Origin: Pseudidiomarina homiensis
Lineage (GTDB): Bacteria > Pseudomonadota > Gammaproteobacteria > Enterobacterales > Alteromonadaceae
NCBI RefSeq assembly: GCF_003987225.1
Contig: NZ_PIPX01000001.1
Location: forward strand, 682,001-746,000
DNA length: 64,000 bases
Direction of reading: 5' to 3'
The position numbers were made by a program, and so were the translations under genes. The notes beneath the pieces are model-generated. The model did no database searches, was not told the origin of the DNA, and saw nothing but the letters and a program-made list of their open reading frames with translations. Shown piece by piece: positions 20,365 to 29,545 of this stretch. Each line of letters begins with the position of its first letter. The first letter of the stretch is position 1.

Positions 20365-21879
20365 TTAGTCTTTGCGTGGACGCATGTGCGGGAACAGCAA
20401 GACGTCACGAATCGAAGGTGAATCCGTCAACAACATCACCAGTCGATCGATACCAATACCCTCACCTGCGGTTGGTGGTAAGCCATGCTCTAGTGCAGTG
20501 ATATAGTCTTCATCAAAGAACATCGCTTCATCATCACCCGCATCTTTTTGCTGCACTTGATGCTGAAAACGCTCAGCTTGGTCTTCAGCGTCATTCAACT
20601 CTGAGAAACCATTTGCGAGCTCACGACCACCAACAAAGAATTCGAAACGATCCGTAATGTGTGGATCTTCATCATTGCGACGAGCCAGCGGTGATACCTC
20701 AGCAGGATAGGCAGTAATAAAGGTCGGCTGGACCAATTTGTGTTCAGCTACTTCTTCGAAGATCTCGATTTGGACTTTGCCCAAGCCCCAATTTGGCTTG
20801 ACCTTAATACCGATACTTTCTGCCAGCTTGGTTGCAGCCTCCAAGGTACTCAATTGTTGTTCAGTAGCATCCGGCAGGTGCTGCAAAATAGCTTCATTCA
20901 CGCTCATACGCGCAAACGGCTGGCTAAAGTCATACTCAACGCCTTCGCTAGTGAATTGACTTGAACCGAGAATTTCTTCGGTCATACCGCGCAACATATC
21001 TTCGGTGAGATCCATCAAGTCACGGTAATCTGCGTAGGCCCAGTAAAACTCGAGCATGGTAAATTCTGGGTTGTGCCGGGTCGATAGACCTTCATTACGG
21101 AAGTTACGATTGATTTCGAAGACTTTCTCAAACCCACCAACAACCAAACGCTTCAGATAAAGCTCCGGCGCAATACGCAAATACAACTCCATGTCGAGCG
21201 CGTTGTGATGGGTCACAAACGGTCGTGCTGCCGCACCGCCCGGAATGGTTTGCATCATCGGTGTTTCAACTTCCAAGAATTGCTTCGCAGTTAAATAGCG
21301 ACGAATGTAATCAACAACTTTTGAGCGCACAATAAACGTGCGGCGTGATTCATCATTGGTGATCAAGTCAAGATAACGCTGACGATAGCGCGTTTCCTGA
21401 TCCGCCAGACCATGAAACTTATCAGGTAACGGACGCAATGCTTTAGTTAAGAGACGAACATCATCCACTTGCACACTTAACTCGCCGGTTCCCGTAATGA
21501 ATAAGGTACCCGTCGCACCGACGATGTCACCAAGGTCCCACTTCTTGAATTCTTGGTTATAAAAGCCTTCTGGCAGGTTATCGCGCGCAACGTAAAGTTG
21601 AATGCTACCGCTCATATCTTTAATGGTCGCGAAACTCGCCTTGCCCATTATACGGCGGGTCATCATGCGCCCAGCCACCGCAACGCGGATACCTTTTTCG
21701 GCGAGCGCTTCTTTTTCTACATTGTCGTACTCAGCATGCAAGTCTGCAGCTAAGTCTTCGCGACGAAAATCGTTAGGGAACGCCACACCGCGCTCACGCA
21801 AGGCCTTTAATTTAGCCTTTCGTTGTGCAATTTGTTCATTTACATCAACGACTTCGGTGTTTTGCGTGTTCTCTGCCAT
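20365..21879 (-). CDS. lysS: Lysyl-tRNA synthetase, class II
   Basis: LysS charges tRNA-Lys with lysine. The 504-residue class II enzyme (E. coli 505) has the N-terminal OB-fold anticodon domain with [16 protein letters not shown], class II motif 1 ([10 protein letters not shown]), motif 2 ([22 protein letters not shown]) and motif 3 ([20 protein letters not shown]). It lies 14 bases after prfB, keeping the prfB-lysS pair common in gammaproteobacteria. Confidence 0.98.
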   Translation of the reverse strand: MAENTQNTEVVDVNEQIAQRKAKLKALRERGVAFPNDFRREDLAADLHAEYDNVEKEALAEKGIRVAVAGRMMTRRIMGKASFATIKDMSGSIQLYVARDNLPEGFYNQEFKKWDLGDIVGATGTLFITGTGELSVQVDDVRLLTKALRPLPDKFHGLADQETRYRQRYLDLITNDESRRTFIVRSKVVDYIRRYLTAKQFLEVETPMMQTIPGGAAARPFVTHHNALDMELYLRIAPELYLKRLVVGGFEKVFEINRNFRNEGLSTRHNPEFTMLEFYWAYADYRDLMDLTEDMLRGMTEEILGSSQFTSEGVEYDFSQPFARMSVNEAILQHLPDATEQQLSTLEAATKLAESIGIKVKPNWGLGKVQIEIFEEVAEHKLVQPTFITAYPAEVSPLARRNDEDPHITDRFEFFVGGRELANGFSELNDAEDQAERFQHQVQQKDAGDDEAMFFDEDYITALEHGLPPTAGEGIGIDRLVMLLTDSPSIRDVLLFPHMRPRKD

Positions 21880-21893
21880 GGTTTGGTTCCTAT

Positions 21894-22992
21894 TTACAGT
21901 CCAGATTTCAAACTTGCTTCAATAAATGGGTCTAGCGCACCGTCGAGTACCGCTTGTGTATTACGATTCTCAACGCCGGTACGTAAATCTTTAATCCGCG
22001 CATCATCAAGTACATAAGATCGGATTTGGCTACCCCAACCAATATCTGACTTACTGTCTTCCAGCGCTTGCTTCTCGGCGAGCTGCTTTTGCAGCTCCAT
22101 TTCGTATAACTTGGCACGCAACTGCTTCATCGCTGCGTCACGGTTCTTGTGCTGGGAACGGTCACTTTGACATTGCACAACAATACCACTCGGTTCGTGA
22201 GTGATACGAATAGCTGAGTCGGTACGGTTAACGTGCTGACCACCGGCACCTGACGCGCGGTAAGTATCAACCCGCAAATCCGCAGGGTTAATTTCGATGT
22301 CAATCGAGTCGTCAATCTCGGGATAAACAAACACTGACGCAAACGAAGTATGGCGGCGATTCCCCGAGTCAAATGGTGATTTCCGCACCAAGCGATGAAC
22401 CCCAGTCTCGGTACGCATCCAACCATACGCATATTCACCTTGGATGCGGACGGTCGCCGACTTGATACCAGCCACCTCACCTTCTGATAATTCAGTGATC
22501 TCAGCTTTAAAGTCATGACTCTCGGCCCAGCGCAAATACATGCGTAGTAGCATATTGGCCCAGTCTTGCGCTTCAGTGCCGCCGGAACCCGCTTGAATAT
22601 CGAGATAGCAATCAGAGCCATCTTGTGGTCCGGAAAACATGCGGCGAAATTCTAATGTCGCCAGTTGTTGCTCTAATTCTTCGAGCTCGCTAACGGCCTC
22701 GTTGTAGGTATCCTCGTCTTCAGCTTCTACAGCTAAATCAACCAGCCCTTCAACATCATCCAAGCCTTGAGCCAAATTTTGTAAGGTCTCCACGACCTGT
22801 TCTAGACTCGCTCGTTCTTTGCCTAATGCTTGCGCGCGCTCTTGATCGTCCCATACACTTGGGTCTTCAAGCTCACGAGTAACTTCTTCTAAACGCTCGA
22901 CTTTTTGAGCGTAGTCAAAGATACCCCCGAAGCGCTTCACTACGTTCGCGCATTTCTTTTATGGCCACATAAGTTGCATTGGTTTCGAACAT
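21894..22992 (-). CDS. prfB: Peptide chain release factor 2, with programmed +1 frameshift
   Basis: RF2 terminates translation at UGA and UAA. The gene is read in two frames: 25 codons from the ATG at 22992 ([19 protein letters not shown]...), then a +1 shift at CTT TGA C (22914-22920), then 340 codons, giving 365 residues as in E. coli. The stop-recognition tripeptide SPF is in [12 protein letters not shown] and the catalytic GGQ in [10 protein letters not shown]. The residue before SGAGGQ is alanine (YRASGAGGQ), the active form, unlike the threonine of E. coli K-12. It lies between recJ (44-base gap) and lysS. Confidence 0.97.
22914..22929 (-). other. Programmed ribosomal frameshift site of prfB
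   Basis: On the minus strand the sequence CGG GGG TAT CTT TGA C contains the internal Shine-Dalgarno-like GGGGG three bases upstream of the slippery CTT codon and the in-frame UGA. This is the same arrangement as in E. coli. The base skipped by the +1 shift is T at 22917. RF2 shortage slows termination at this UGA and favours the shift, so the factor controls its own synthesis. Confidence 0.95.
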
Positions 22993-23036
22993 AAAACGAG
23001 CTTTCATCCAAGGTTGTTTACAAAAGGGACGGCATT

Positions 23037-24758
23037 TTACCGTAAAGGCAACAAATGCTCCACCAGCAGTTGCACATTGGTGCGTCCACGAAAGTGGTTC
23101 AACTGAAGTTTATAAACCAGTTGAGCTTTACGGACAGATAAATTTGGCCATTCTTGCGTATCAACATTAAAGGCAATTGCATCAAGCACTATTCCGTCAG
23201 CCGTTTGCACCACCAGCTTCAAATGATTTTGCCCAACAATGCGTTGTTGTACCAACTCGAAAACGTCATCAAACAAAGGTTCAGGGAAACCCTGTCCCCA
23301 GGGGCCTAAACGCTGCAGCTGGGCGACAAAGTCTTGGGTAAAACATGACGCGTCCAGCCCACCATCCGTCAAAATGGTGCGTTGCAACGCTTCAGCTTCT
23401 AACCATTCGGTCGCAACAGCAACGGCCGCATGTTGAAATGCTTCGAGGTTTTCCGGCGCCAGCGAAAGGCCTGCGGCCATCGCGTGTCCACCAAAGCGCT
23501 CAATAAGTTCTGGATGTAAGGTGTGCACGCGTTCTAATAAATCACGCATGTTTAGTCCGGGAATTGACCGTGCGGAACCTTTTAGCAATCCGTCATCACC
23601 CGCCGCGAATGTTATCGTGGGGCGATGAAACTGTTCTTTGACGCGGCCCGCGACAATGCCAACCACACCTTGATGCCAATCTTCTTGGTGCAACACCAAT
23701 AGCGGTGGCAACTGCTCTTCCGAAAGTTGTAATTCAGCAACATAGGTTGCGGCACTCTCACGCATTTCGGTTTCAATTGAACGCCGCTCGGCATTCAAGT
23801 CATTAAGTTTTGCCGCTAATTCGGTGGCCATGGTCAGATGATCACTGAGTAAGCATTCAATGCCGATAGCCATATCATCTAAACGGCCCGCAGCATTTAT
23901 ACGTGGTGCCAATGCAAAGCCAAGATCGCTAGCTTGTAAGCGTTCTGGCTCACGTTGAGTGACGTGTAATAATGCGTGGATTCCCGGTCGACAGTGGCCA
24001 GCGCGTATGCGCTGTAAGCCTTGTTGCACCAACACACGGTTGGTGCCATCGAGTTTCACCACATCGGCAACTGTGCCTAGAGCAACAAGGTCCAGCCACT
24101 CGGCAAGGTTAACTCGACCCGCTGGATGTTGCTTGTCACGGGCGCAGGCGCGCAACGCCAACAGCACATAGAAGGCAACGCCAACTCCAGCGATCGACTT
24201 ACTAACAAAGCCGCACGCAGGTTGATTTGGATTCACGATCGCGTACGCCGCAGGCAATTCACTACCAGCAAGGTGATGGTCAGTGATGATGACATCAAGC
24301 CCCGCTTCGTTTGCCGCGGCAACACCCGCGTGACAGGATATTCCGCTATCTACGGTCACCAGCAATTGCGCCCCTTGCTGCTGCGCATAGCGCACCACAT
24401 TGGGCGACAAGCCATAACCGTCGGTGAAACGGTTCGGTACGCAATAGCTTACTTGCTGTGCGCCCATTTCCCGCAGCGCCGATACCATCAAAGCTGTTGA
24501 CGTAGCACCGTCCGCGTCAAAATCACCACAAATGCAAATATGTTCCTGTTGTTCAATAGCTTGCAGGAGCCTAGCCGCTGCGCGCTTAGCGTCATGCAGA
24601 TCGGTAAAGTGCGGGAGTTGTTGTAAACTGAGATCGAGTTGTTCCGCCGCTGTTAACCCTCGTCGCGCCAACAATTGGCGAACGATGTGCGGCAGCTCAG
24701 GCGGTAAACCACTGTCATCAACGTCAGCACGGCGCTTAATCGTCAGCGCATCAGTCAT
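23037..24758 (-). CDS. recJ: Single-stranded-DNA-specific exonuclease RecJ
   Basis: RecJ degrades single-stranded DNA 5' to 3' in recombination, mismatch and base-excision repair. The 573-residue protein (E. coli 577) shows the DHH phosphoesterase motifs: ICGDFDADGATSTALM, VTVDSGISCHAG and VIITDHHLAG (DHH). The DHHA1 domain follows with RFGGHAMAAGLSL, and an OB-like C-terminal domain with NHFRGRTNVQLLVEH. Its stop is 44 bases before prfB; dsbC lies three bases upstream, the usual dsbC-recJ-prfB-lysS order. Confidence 0.97.
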   Translation of the reverse strand: MTDALTIKRRADVDDSGLPPELPHIVRQLLARRGLTAAEQLDLSLQQLPHFTDLHDAKRAAARLLQAIEQQEHICICGDFDADGATSTALMVSALREMGAQQVSYCVPNRFTDGYGLSPNVVRYAQQQGAQLLVTVDSGISCHAGVAAANEAGLDVIITDHHLAGSELPAAYAIVNPNQPACGFVSKSIAGVGVAFYVLLALRACARDKQHPAGRVNLAEWLDLVALGTVADVVKLDGTNRVLVQQGLQRIRAGHCRPGIHALLHVTQREPERLQASDLGFALAPRINAAGRLDDMAIGIECLLSDHLTMATELAAKLNDLNAERRSIETEMRESAATYVAELQLSEEQLPPLLVLHQEDWHQGVVGIVAGRVKEQFHRPTITFAAGDDGLLKGSARSIPGLNMRDLLERVHTLHPELIERFGGHAMAAGLSLAPENLEAFQHAAVAVATEWLEAEALQRTILTDGGLDASCFTQDFVAQLQRLGPWGQGFPEPLFDDVFELVQQRIVGQNHLKLVVQTADGIVLDAIAFNVDTQEWPNLSVRKAQLVYKLQLNHFRGRTNVQLLVEHLLPLR

Positions 24759-24761
24759 ACT

Positions 24762-25499
24762 TTATCCCTGCTTTAGCATGCCCAGTAAACGGTTTGCATC
24801 CACTAAGCCGGGGATTAGTTCACCCGAGGGCAGTACCATCGCTGGCGTGCCACGCACACCAAATTTATTACCTAAGGCAAAATGTGCAGCAACTGGATCA
24901 TCGCAGCTAGCAGCTGGTAAGCGCTTGTCATTTTTAGCGGCGTCAAGCGCTGCTTTTTGATCGGCCGAGCACCAGACTGTTTTTAACTGTTGGTACGCAG
25001 TGCCTTGGAGACCACTACGTGGCCAAGCAAGATACTGAATTGTAATGCCTTTACTGAGATAACTTTCGATAGTGTTGTGTAATTGACGACAATAACCGCA
25101 GGTAGGATCGGTAAACACTGTCACCACGTAATCCTCATCCGCCGCTTTGTAAGCGATCGTTTCATCAGCAACAGCAGCGACATCGCGCTGACGCATAGCA
25201 CGAATGGCATTTTCGCTAAGATTCAACGGCTCACTACCGGTAATGTCATAAATACGGCCGCCAATCAGTTTCTTACCATCGTCCGCAACGTAAACGAGAC
25301 CTTGATCGGTAATCACCTCGTAAACACCAGGAATCGATGACTCTTTTGCTGACTCGATAGTAAAGCCCATCTGCTGCAAATAACTGGTATTGAAAGCGGC
25401 AGACGCGTTGGCCGACGAATTAGCTGTCGCTTGGGCTTCTTGTTGCGGTGAACAAGCCAATAAACCAATAATACTCGCGGCCAAAAATAACTGTTTCAT
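24762..25499 (-). CDS. dsbC: Thiol:disulfide interchange protein DsbC, predicted lipoprotein
   Basis: DsbC isomerises wrong disulfides in the periplasm. The catalytic pair is C134-G-Y-C137 in TDPTCGYCRQL, the cis-proline loop is RGTPAM, and the structural pair C177/C199 is kept. The N-terminus, from the ATG at 25499, is MKQLFLAASIIGLLAC, a lipobox with the cysteine at position 16 instead of the ordinary cleavable peptide of E. coli DsbC. A Ser/Ala/Asn-rich linker (18-40) follows. The +2 serine suggests outer-membrane sorting. An ATG at 25520 would add seven residues. It lies three bases before recJ. Confidence 0.93.
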   Translation of the reverse strand: MKQLFLAASIIGLLACSPQQEAQATANSSANASAAFNTSYLQQMGFTIESAKESSIPGVYEVITDQGLVYVADDGKKLIGGRIYDITGSEPLNLSENAIRAMRQRDVAAVADETIAYKAADEDYVVTVFTDPTCGYCRQLHNTIESYLSKGITIQYLAWPRSGLQGTAYQQLKTVWCSADQKAALDAAKNDKRLPAASCDDPVAAHFALGNKFGVRGTPAMVLPSGELIPGLVDANRLLGMLKQG

Positions 25500-25590
25500 A
25501 GATGTCTCATTTAGCTTCATTGATAGGTGAAAGGTTATCTCGTTATGCCGTCCAGTGTAACGTTATTTGCTAGGAAACGCAGCCACTTTG

Positions 25591-26502
25591 CTAAGCACGC
25601 GGATGATGTGTCGCATGCAGTTGTTGTAACCGTTCACGTGCCACATGCGTATAGATTTGTGTCGTCGACAAATCACTATGGCCAAGCAGCATTTGCAACA
25701 CGCGCAGGTCCGCTCCATGGTTTAATAAATGGGTCGCGAAAGCGTGGCGCAAAGTATGAGGTGATAAATGCGAACGAATATCCGCCTGCTGCGCATAGAA
25801 TTTTATACGATGCCAAAACGCTTGCCGTGTGAGCGCACCACCGCGTCGGGTCACAAACACATAATCGCTGGGCACTTTAGTTAATTGCACACGCGCTTCT
25901 TTCGTGTAGCGCTGCAACCACTCTAAAGCTGTTTCACCAAGCGGCACCAAACGTTCCTTGTTGCCTTTGCCGACCACTCGCACCAACTCTTGCTGCAATG
26001 AAATCTGACTGAAAGTCAGTTGTGTCAATTCGGTAACTCGCAAGCCTGTTGCATAAAGTACCTCGAGCATAGCCCGATCACGCAATTGCACCGGATCGCT
26101 TACGTCGGGAGCCTGCAATAACGCCTCAACCTCGCTTTCGGCAAGACTATGGGGTAACGCTTGCGGTTGTTTAGGTTGGCGTAATCGCGCAGTTGGGTCA
26201 GCGGCGCAAAGGCGCTCCTGTACTGCGTAGGTGTAAAATTTTTTCAGGGCACTCAACGCCCGTGCGGTACTTCGCGGGGATAAACCTTGTTGCCGGCGCC
26301 AAAGCAAATAATCTTCGACGTCAGCACTACACACCTGAAGTAGTTCGGCATGCGCGCCGCGGTGCGCCAGAATGAACTGCAAAAATTTCTTTAAATCGGT
26401 CGCATAGGCAGCGCTCGTGTGCGGACTGACGCCCTGCTTCAGCCATAGGCGATCAAGGAAGGTGGCGATAATTTCAGCATGCTTTGTCGACAAAATAGAC
26501 AA
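25591..26502 (-). CDS. xerD: Tyrosine recombinase XerD
   Basis: XerD acts with XerC at the dif site to resolve chromosome dimers. The 303-residue protein has the SAM-like core-binding domain (about 8-95) and the catalytic domain with R155 (ATGLRVTEL), H249 and R252 (SPHTLRHAFATHLL), H275 (LLGHSDLSTTQ) and the nucleophile Y284 (IYTHVA). The gene context xerD-dsbC-recJ-prfB-lysS is the housekeeping one, so this is XerD and not a phage integrase. Confidence 0.96.
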   Translation of the reverse strand: MSILSTKHAEIIATFLDRLWLKQGVSPHTSAAYATDLKKFLQFILAHRGAHAELLQVCSADVEDYLLWRRQQGLSPRSTARALSALKKFYTYAVQERLCAADPTARLRQPKQPQALPHSLAESEVEALLQAPDVSDPVQLRDRAMLEVLYATGLRVTELTQLTFSQISLQQELVRVVGKGNKERLVPLGETALEWLQRYTKEARVQLTKVPSDYVFVTRRGGALTRQAFWHRIKFYAQQADIRSHLSPHTLRHAFATHLLNHGADLRVLQMLLGHSDLSTTQIYTHVARERLQQLHATHHPRA

Positions 26503-26549
26503 CCTATGTGGAACAACAAGAAATAACCTTGGCTTTTATCATAGCGGGG

Positions 26550-26577
26550 TTTACAGGCCGCCTCAATCTGCTACTAT
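26550..26577 (+). promoter_or_regulatory. Promoter of tRNA-Tyr
   Basis: TTTACA (26550-26555) and TACTAT (26572-26577) are 16 bases apart, followed by the GC-rich discriminator GCCCGCC typical of stringently controlled stable-RNA promoters. The predicted start is about six bases before the mature tRNA. Confidence 0.72.
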
Positions 26578-26589
26578 GCCCGCCTTCGT

Positions 26590-26674
26590 GGAGGGGTTCC
26601 CGAGTGGCCAAAGGGATCAGACTGTAAATCTGACGGCTCAGCCTTCGCAGGTTCGAATCCTGCCCCCTCCACCA
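26590..26674 (+). tRNA. tRNA-Tyr (anticodon GUA)
   Basis: An 85-base class II tRNA with acceptor arm GGAGGGG/CCCCTCC, the anticodon GTA in ACTGTAAATC, a long variable arm, the T loop GGTTCGAATCC and an encoded CCA end. It is nearly identical to E. coli tRNA-Tyr. It is a lone gene between xerD and a quinone oxidoreductase, both on the opposite strand. I see no second tRNA copy nearby. Confidence 0.97.
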
Positions 26675-26684
26675 TTTTCTTTGA

Positions 26685-27665
26685 TTAACTCTTCTCCCAA
26701 GCAAGAACCAACTTTCCTTGTGTTTCGTTGCGGCGCATTTGCGTTAACGCTTGCTTCATTTCGCTCAGCGGATAAACTTTCTCGATCATCACTTGGCAGC
26801 GCCCGCTAGCCAGCAGCGGCCAAACATGCTGTTCCAACGCACGCATAATCTTCGCCTTCACTGGCAACGGTTGATTGCGTAGCGTACTGCCTTGAATCCG
26901 TTGACGCTTCATCAATAGACGGCCAGCATCAATGGTAGCCTCACGCCCTCCCATCAAGCCGAGAACAACGATACGGCCATCTTGCAACAAGACCTGCTGG
27001 TCTTGTGCTAAATAGTCTCCAGCAACGGGGTCAATAATAACGTCTGCCCCACCCCAGTTCTTCACCGCCTCAACAAAGCTTCCTTGCCGCCGATTCCAGC
27101 CTGCTTCCGCACCTAGCTGTTGGCAAAATGCGATCTTCTCGTCCGTACCCGCGGTGACAAAAACCGGATTATGGTTGTGCTTCGCAAGTTGCAGCGCTGC
27201 TAAACTGACGCTACTTGCGCCGGCATGAAGTAATAAACGTTCATGCGGTTGTATACCGGCAACTTCATAAAGATTAAACCAGGCGGTGGCAAACGCCTCA
27301 CAAAGTGCGGCGCCTTGCGCAGCGGAGATCCCGCGAGGCAGTTTTGCCACTTGTTGCTCACTCACCACCACATGATCGGCGTAGCCTCCAGCAGCGAGCA
27401 AAGCACATACCTCATCACCAGGCTGCAAACGACTCACGGCTGGACCAACAGCGATGACCTTGCCACTTGCTTCTAGCCCTAAAATCTCAGAAGCACCAGG
27501 CGGAGGCGGATAATGTCCAGCGAGTTGCATTAAGTCCGCACGGTTCATACCACTGTGTGAAATCGCAATAACCACTTCGTCTGTGGTTGGCGCTGCATAG
27601 TTAAATTGCACGCGTTGCGGCTCACCATCTTGCGCTCGAAATCCTACCGCTGTATGTGTACTCAT
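26685..27665 (-). CDS. NAD(P)H:quinone oxidoreductase, zinc-free MDR family (PIG3-like)
   Basis: The 326-residue protein is a medium-chain dehydrogenase/reductase of the quinone oxidoreductase type: SGMNRADLMQLAGHYPPPPG at the front, the GLEASGKVIAVG motif, and a Rossmann domain with LLLHAGASSVSLAALQLA. The zinc ligands of true alcohol dehydrogenases are absent. The sequence is closest in style to human TP53I3/PIG3-type reductases, which reduce ortho-quinones by NADPH. The Rossmann glycine motif normally GGxSGVG reads AGASSVS. It is the last gene after pirin and glutathionyl-hydroquinone reductase genes; the substrate is not known. Confidence 0.85.
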   Translation of the reverse strand: MSTHTAVGFRAQDGEPQRVQFNYAAPTTDEVVIAISHSGMNRADLMQLAGHYPPPPGASEILGLEASGKVIAVGPAVSRLQPGDEVCALLAAGGYADHVVVSEQQVAKLPRGISAAQGAALCEAFATAWFNLYEVAGIQPHERLLLHAGASSVSLAALQLAKHNHNPVFVTAGTDEKIAFCQQLGAEAGWNRRQGSFVEAVKNWGGADVIIDPVAGDYLAQDQQVLLQDGRIVVLGLMGGREATIDAGRLLMKRQRIQGSTLRNQPLPVKAKIMRALEQHVWPLLASGRCQVMIEKVYPLSEMKQALTQMRRNETQGKLVLAWEKS

Positions 27666-27689
27666 TAAAAGCTGCCCTTGTAAAGATGA

Positions 27690-28517
27690 TCAATTGGCGA
27701 CAAGGCGGCCACGTTGATAATCGTTGATGGCTTGCTCAATCTCGGCCTGCGTATTCATCACAAATGGGCCATATTGCGCAATCGGTTCACCAATAGGTTC
27801 GGCCGCCAATAACAGCATGCCAGCCTCGCCATGTGAGCGCAATGCAAGCTCGGCGTCGGGCGCCAAGCGCACCAATTCACCGCGTTGTAGTAGTGTGCCA
27901 TTTAGCTCCACCTCGCCCTGATACACATAGGCCAAACGCGTTTGTTGACTGATTTTCCCTTGCTGCCAGAGTGTTGCATCCGAAAACTTTAAATCATACA
28001 TCTGAAATTGTTGTTCCGTCTGCTGGATCGGCCCTTCGTGTTCCTGAAAATGACCTGCGATGACCCTTAAAGTAAGGCCCTCAAGCGCTACTTCTGGAAT
28101 TTTCGTCGCCGGATAATCCGCCCATTGCGCAGCACTCATTTTCTCTTTTGCAGGCAAGTTAAGCCAAAGTTGGAAGCCCCACATTAGCCCTTCTTCTTGC
28201 TTTGGCATCTCTGCATGAATGATGCCCCGTGCGGCTTTCATCCACTGCGCACCGCCACTTTCAACCACCCCAGTGTTACCTTCTGAATCTTTGTGCTCCA
28301 TGCGCCCCGCCAACATATAGGTAAGCGTCACAAAACCACGATGTGGATGCGGCGGAAAGCCCGCAATATAGTCGTTCGGATCATCAGAGCGGAACTCATC
28401 CAACATTAAAAATGGATCTTGGTAACGCAGGCTCGGTTGATTAATGATGCGTGTAAGCTTAACTCCAGCACCATCTTGTGCTGGCATTCCACGATGTCGA
28501 CTTAGAATAGCAGTCAT
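27690..28517 (-). CDS. Pirin family protein
   Basis: Pirins are bicupin proteins, some with quercetin 2,3-dioxygenase activity. The 275-residue protein has the metal-binding motif HPHRGFVTLTYML and the following GGAQWMKAARGIIHAEMP with its histidine and glutamate ligands in the first cupin (about 50-125), then a second, degenerate cupin. Its ATG overlaps the stop of the upstream glutathionyl-hydroquinone reductase by four bases, so both are translationally coupled. Substrate unknown; a role in handling quinones or flavonoids is inferred from the neighbours. Confidence 0.9.
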   Translation of the reverse strand: MTAILSRHRGMPAQDGAGVKLTRIINQPSLRYQDPFLMLDEFRSDDPNDYIAGFPPHPHRGFVTLTYMLAGRMEHKDSEGNTGVVESGGAQWMKAARGIIHAEMPKQEEGLMWGFQLWLNLPAKEKMSAAQWADYPATKIPEVALEGLTLRVIAGHFQEHEGPIQQTEQQFQMYDLKFSDATLWQQGKISQQTRLAYVYQGEVELNGTLLQRGELVRLAPDAELALRSHGEAGMLLLAAEPIGEPIAQYGPFVMNTQAEIEQAINDYQRGRLVAN

Positions 28518-29479
28518 AGTACTTTTCCTCGCTGATGCGGCGCGGCAAAGTCAAGCGCTGGCCCGCGTGGCACAATTTGTGTCGGATTTATCATCGTATG
28601 ACTTGCATAGTAATGTTTCTTTATATGATCCATCACCACGGTCTCAGCGACGCCTGGCACTTGATACAAAGCGCGAACATAGTCCCAAAGCGCAGGGTAA
28701 TCGACGATTCTGCGTTGATTCGTTTTAAAGTGCCCATGATAGACCGCGTCAAATCGCACAAGTGTTGTAAATAGCCGCCAATCCGCTTCAGTAACTTCGT
28801 CACCGGCAAGAAAGCGCTGCTGCTGCAAACGTTTCTCAAGCTTATCCAATGTTGCAAATAATGCATCGAAGGCTTCTTCATACGCCTCTTGCTGCGTGGC
28901 AAAACCGCACTTATAAACGCCATTATTCACATTGTCGTAAACTTCGTCATTGATGGTATCGATAGCGTCACGGAGTGGCTGCGGATAGAAGTCCAGTTGA
29001 TTCCCCGTAATAGCATTAAAGGCATCATTGAACATACGAATAATGTCTGCGGATTCATTGCTCACGATGGTTTGCTTTTGTTTATCCCACAACACCGGGA
29101 CGGTGACTCGGCCACTGTAATTGGGATCTGCTTTCAGATATAACTGATAGAGGAACTCTAAGTCATAAAGCGGATCATGTAAGGCTTGTTGCTGGTCAGA
29201 AGCAAATTCCCACCCATTTTCGAGCATCAGTGGCTCAACCGCTGACACACTGATGTGTTCTTCAAGTCCTTTTAACTTGCGGAAAATAAGGGTGCGATGC
29301 GCCCAAGGACACGCATAAGATACGTACAGATGATAGCGCCCACTTTGTGCGGGAAATTCAGCATCCGGAGCGTCACTGAGCCAGTTTCTAAATTGCGCAG
29401 CACTGCGCTCAAAACGGCCACCATGCTTGTCAGTGTCATACCATTTATCGTGCCACTTGCCATCGACTAATAATCCCAT
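28514..29479 (-). CDS. Glutathionyl-hydroquinone reductase (Xi-class GST, YqjG-like)
   Basis: Enzymes of this class use glutathione to reduce glutathionyl-hydroquinones to free hydroquinones. The 321-residue protein starts at an ATG with GAGGTG three bases upstream (29479); an upstream extension lacks similarity. The catalytic cysteine C57 is in the family motif YACPWAHRT, followed by the VSAVEPLMLENGW segment and a helical C-terminal domain with NNGVYKCGFATQQ. Length and motifs match E. coli YqjG. It heads the three-gene redox unit with pirin and quinone oxidoreductase. Confidence 0.92.
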   Translation of the reverse strand: MGLLVDGKWHDKWYDTDKHGGRFERSAAQFRNWLSDAPDAEFPAQSGRYHLYVSYACPWAHRTLIFRKLKGLEEHISVSAVEPLMLENGWEFASDQQQALHDPLYDLEFLYQLYLKADPNYSGRVTVPVLWDKQKQTIVSNESADIIRMFNDAFNAITGNQLDFYPQPLRDAIDTINDEVYDNVNNGVYKCGFATQQEAYEEAFDALFATLDKLEKRLQQQRFLAGDEVTEADWRLFTTLVRFDAVYHGHFKTNQRRIVDYPALWDYVRALYQVPGVAETVVMDHIKKHYYASHTMINPTQIVPRGPALDFAAPHQRGKVL

Positions 29480-29545
29480 GTTCACCTCAACGTCTGTGAA
29501 AGATAACCTAAGTATAATCTTAAACAAATCGATTGATGAGTGCGT

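Noticed and set aside
21894-22992. prfB as a frameshifted pseudogene
   Set aside because: The break is the standard programmed +1 site with its internal Shine-Dalgarno and all RF2 motifs are intact.
25591-26674. A tyrosine recombinase next to a tRNA gene, as in an integrated element
   Set aside because: The recombinase is in the housekeeping xerD-dsbC-recJ-prfB context, no attachment-site repeat of the tRNA end is seen, and no phage or plasmid genes follow.
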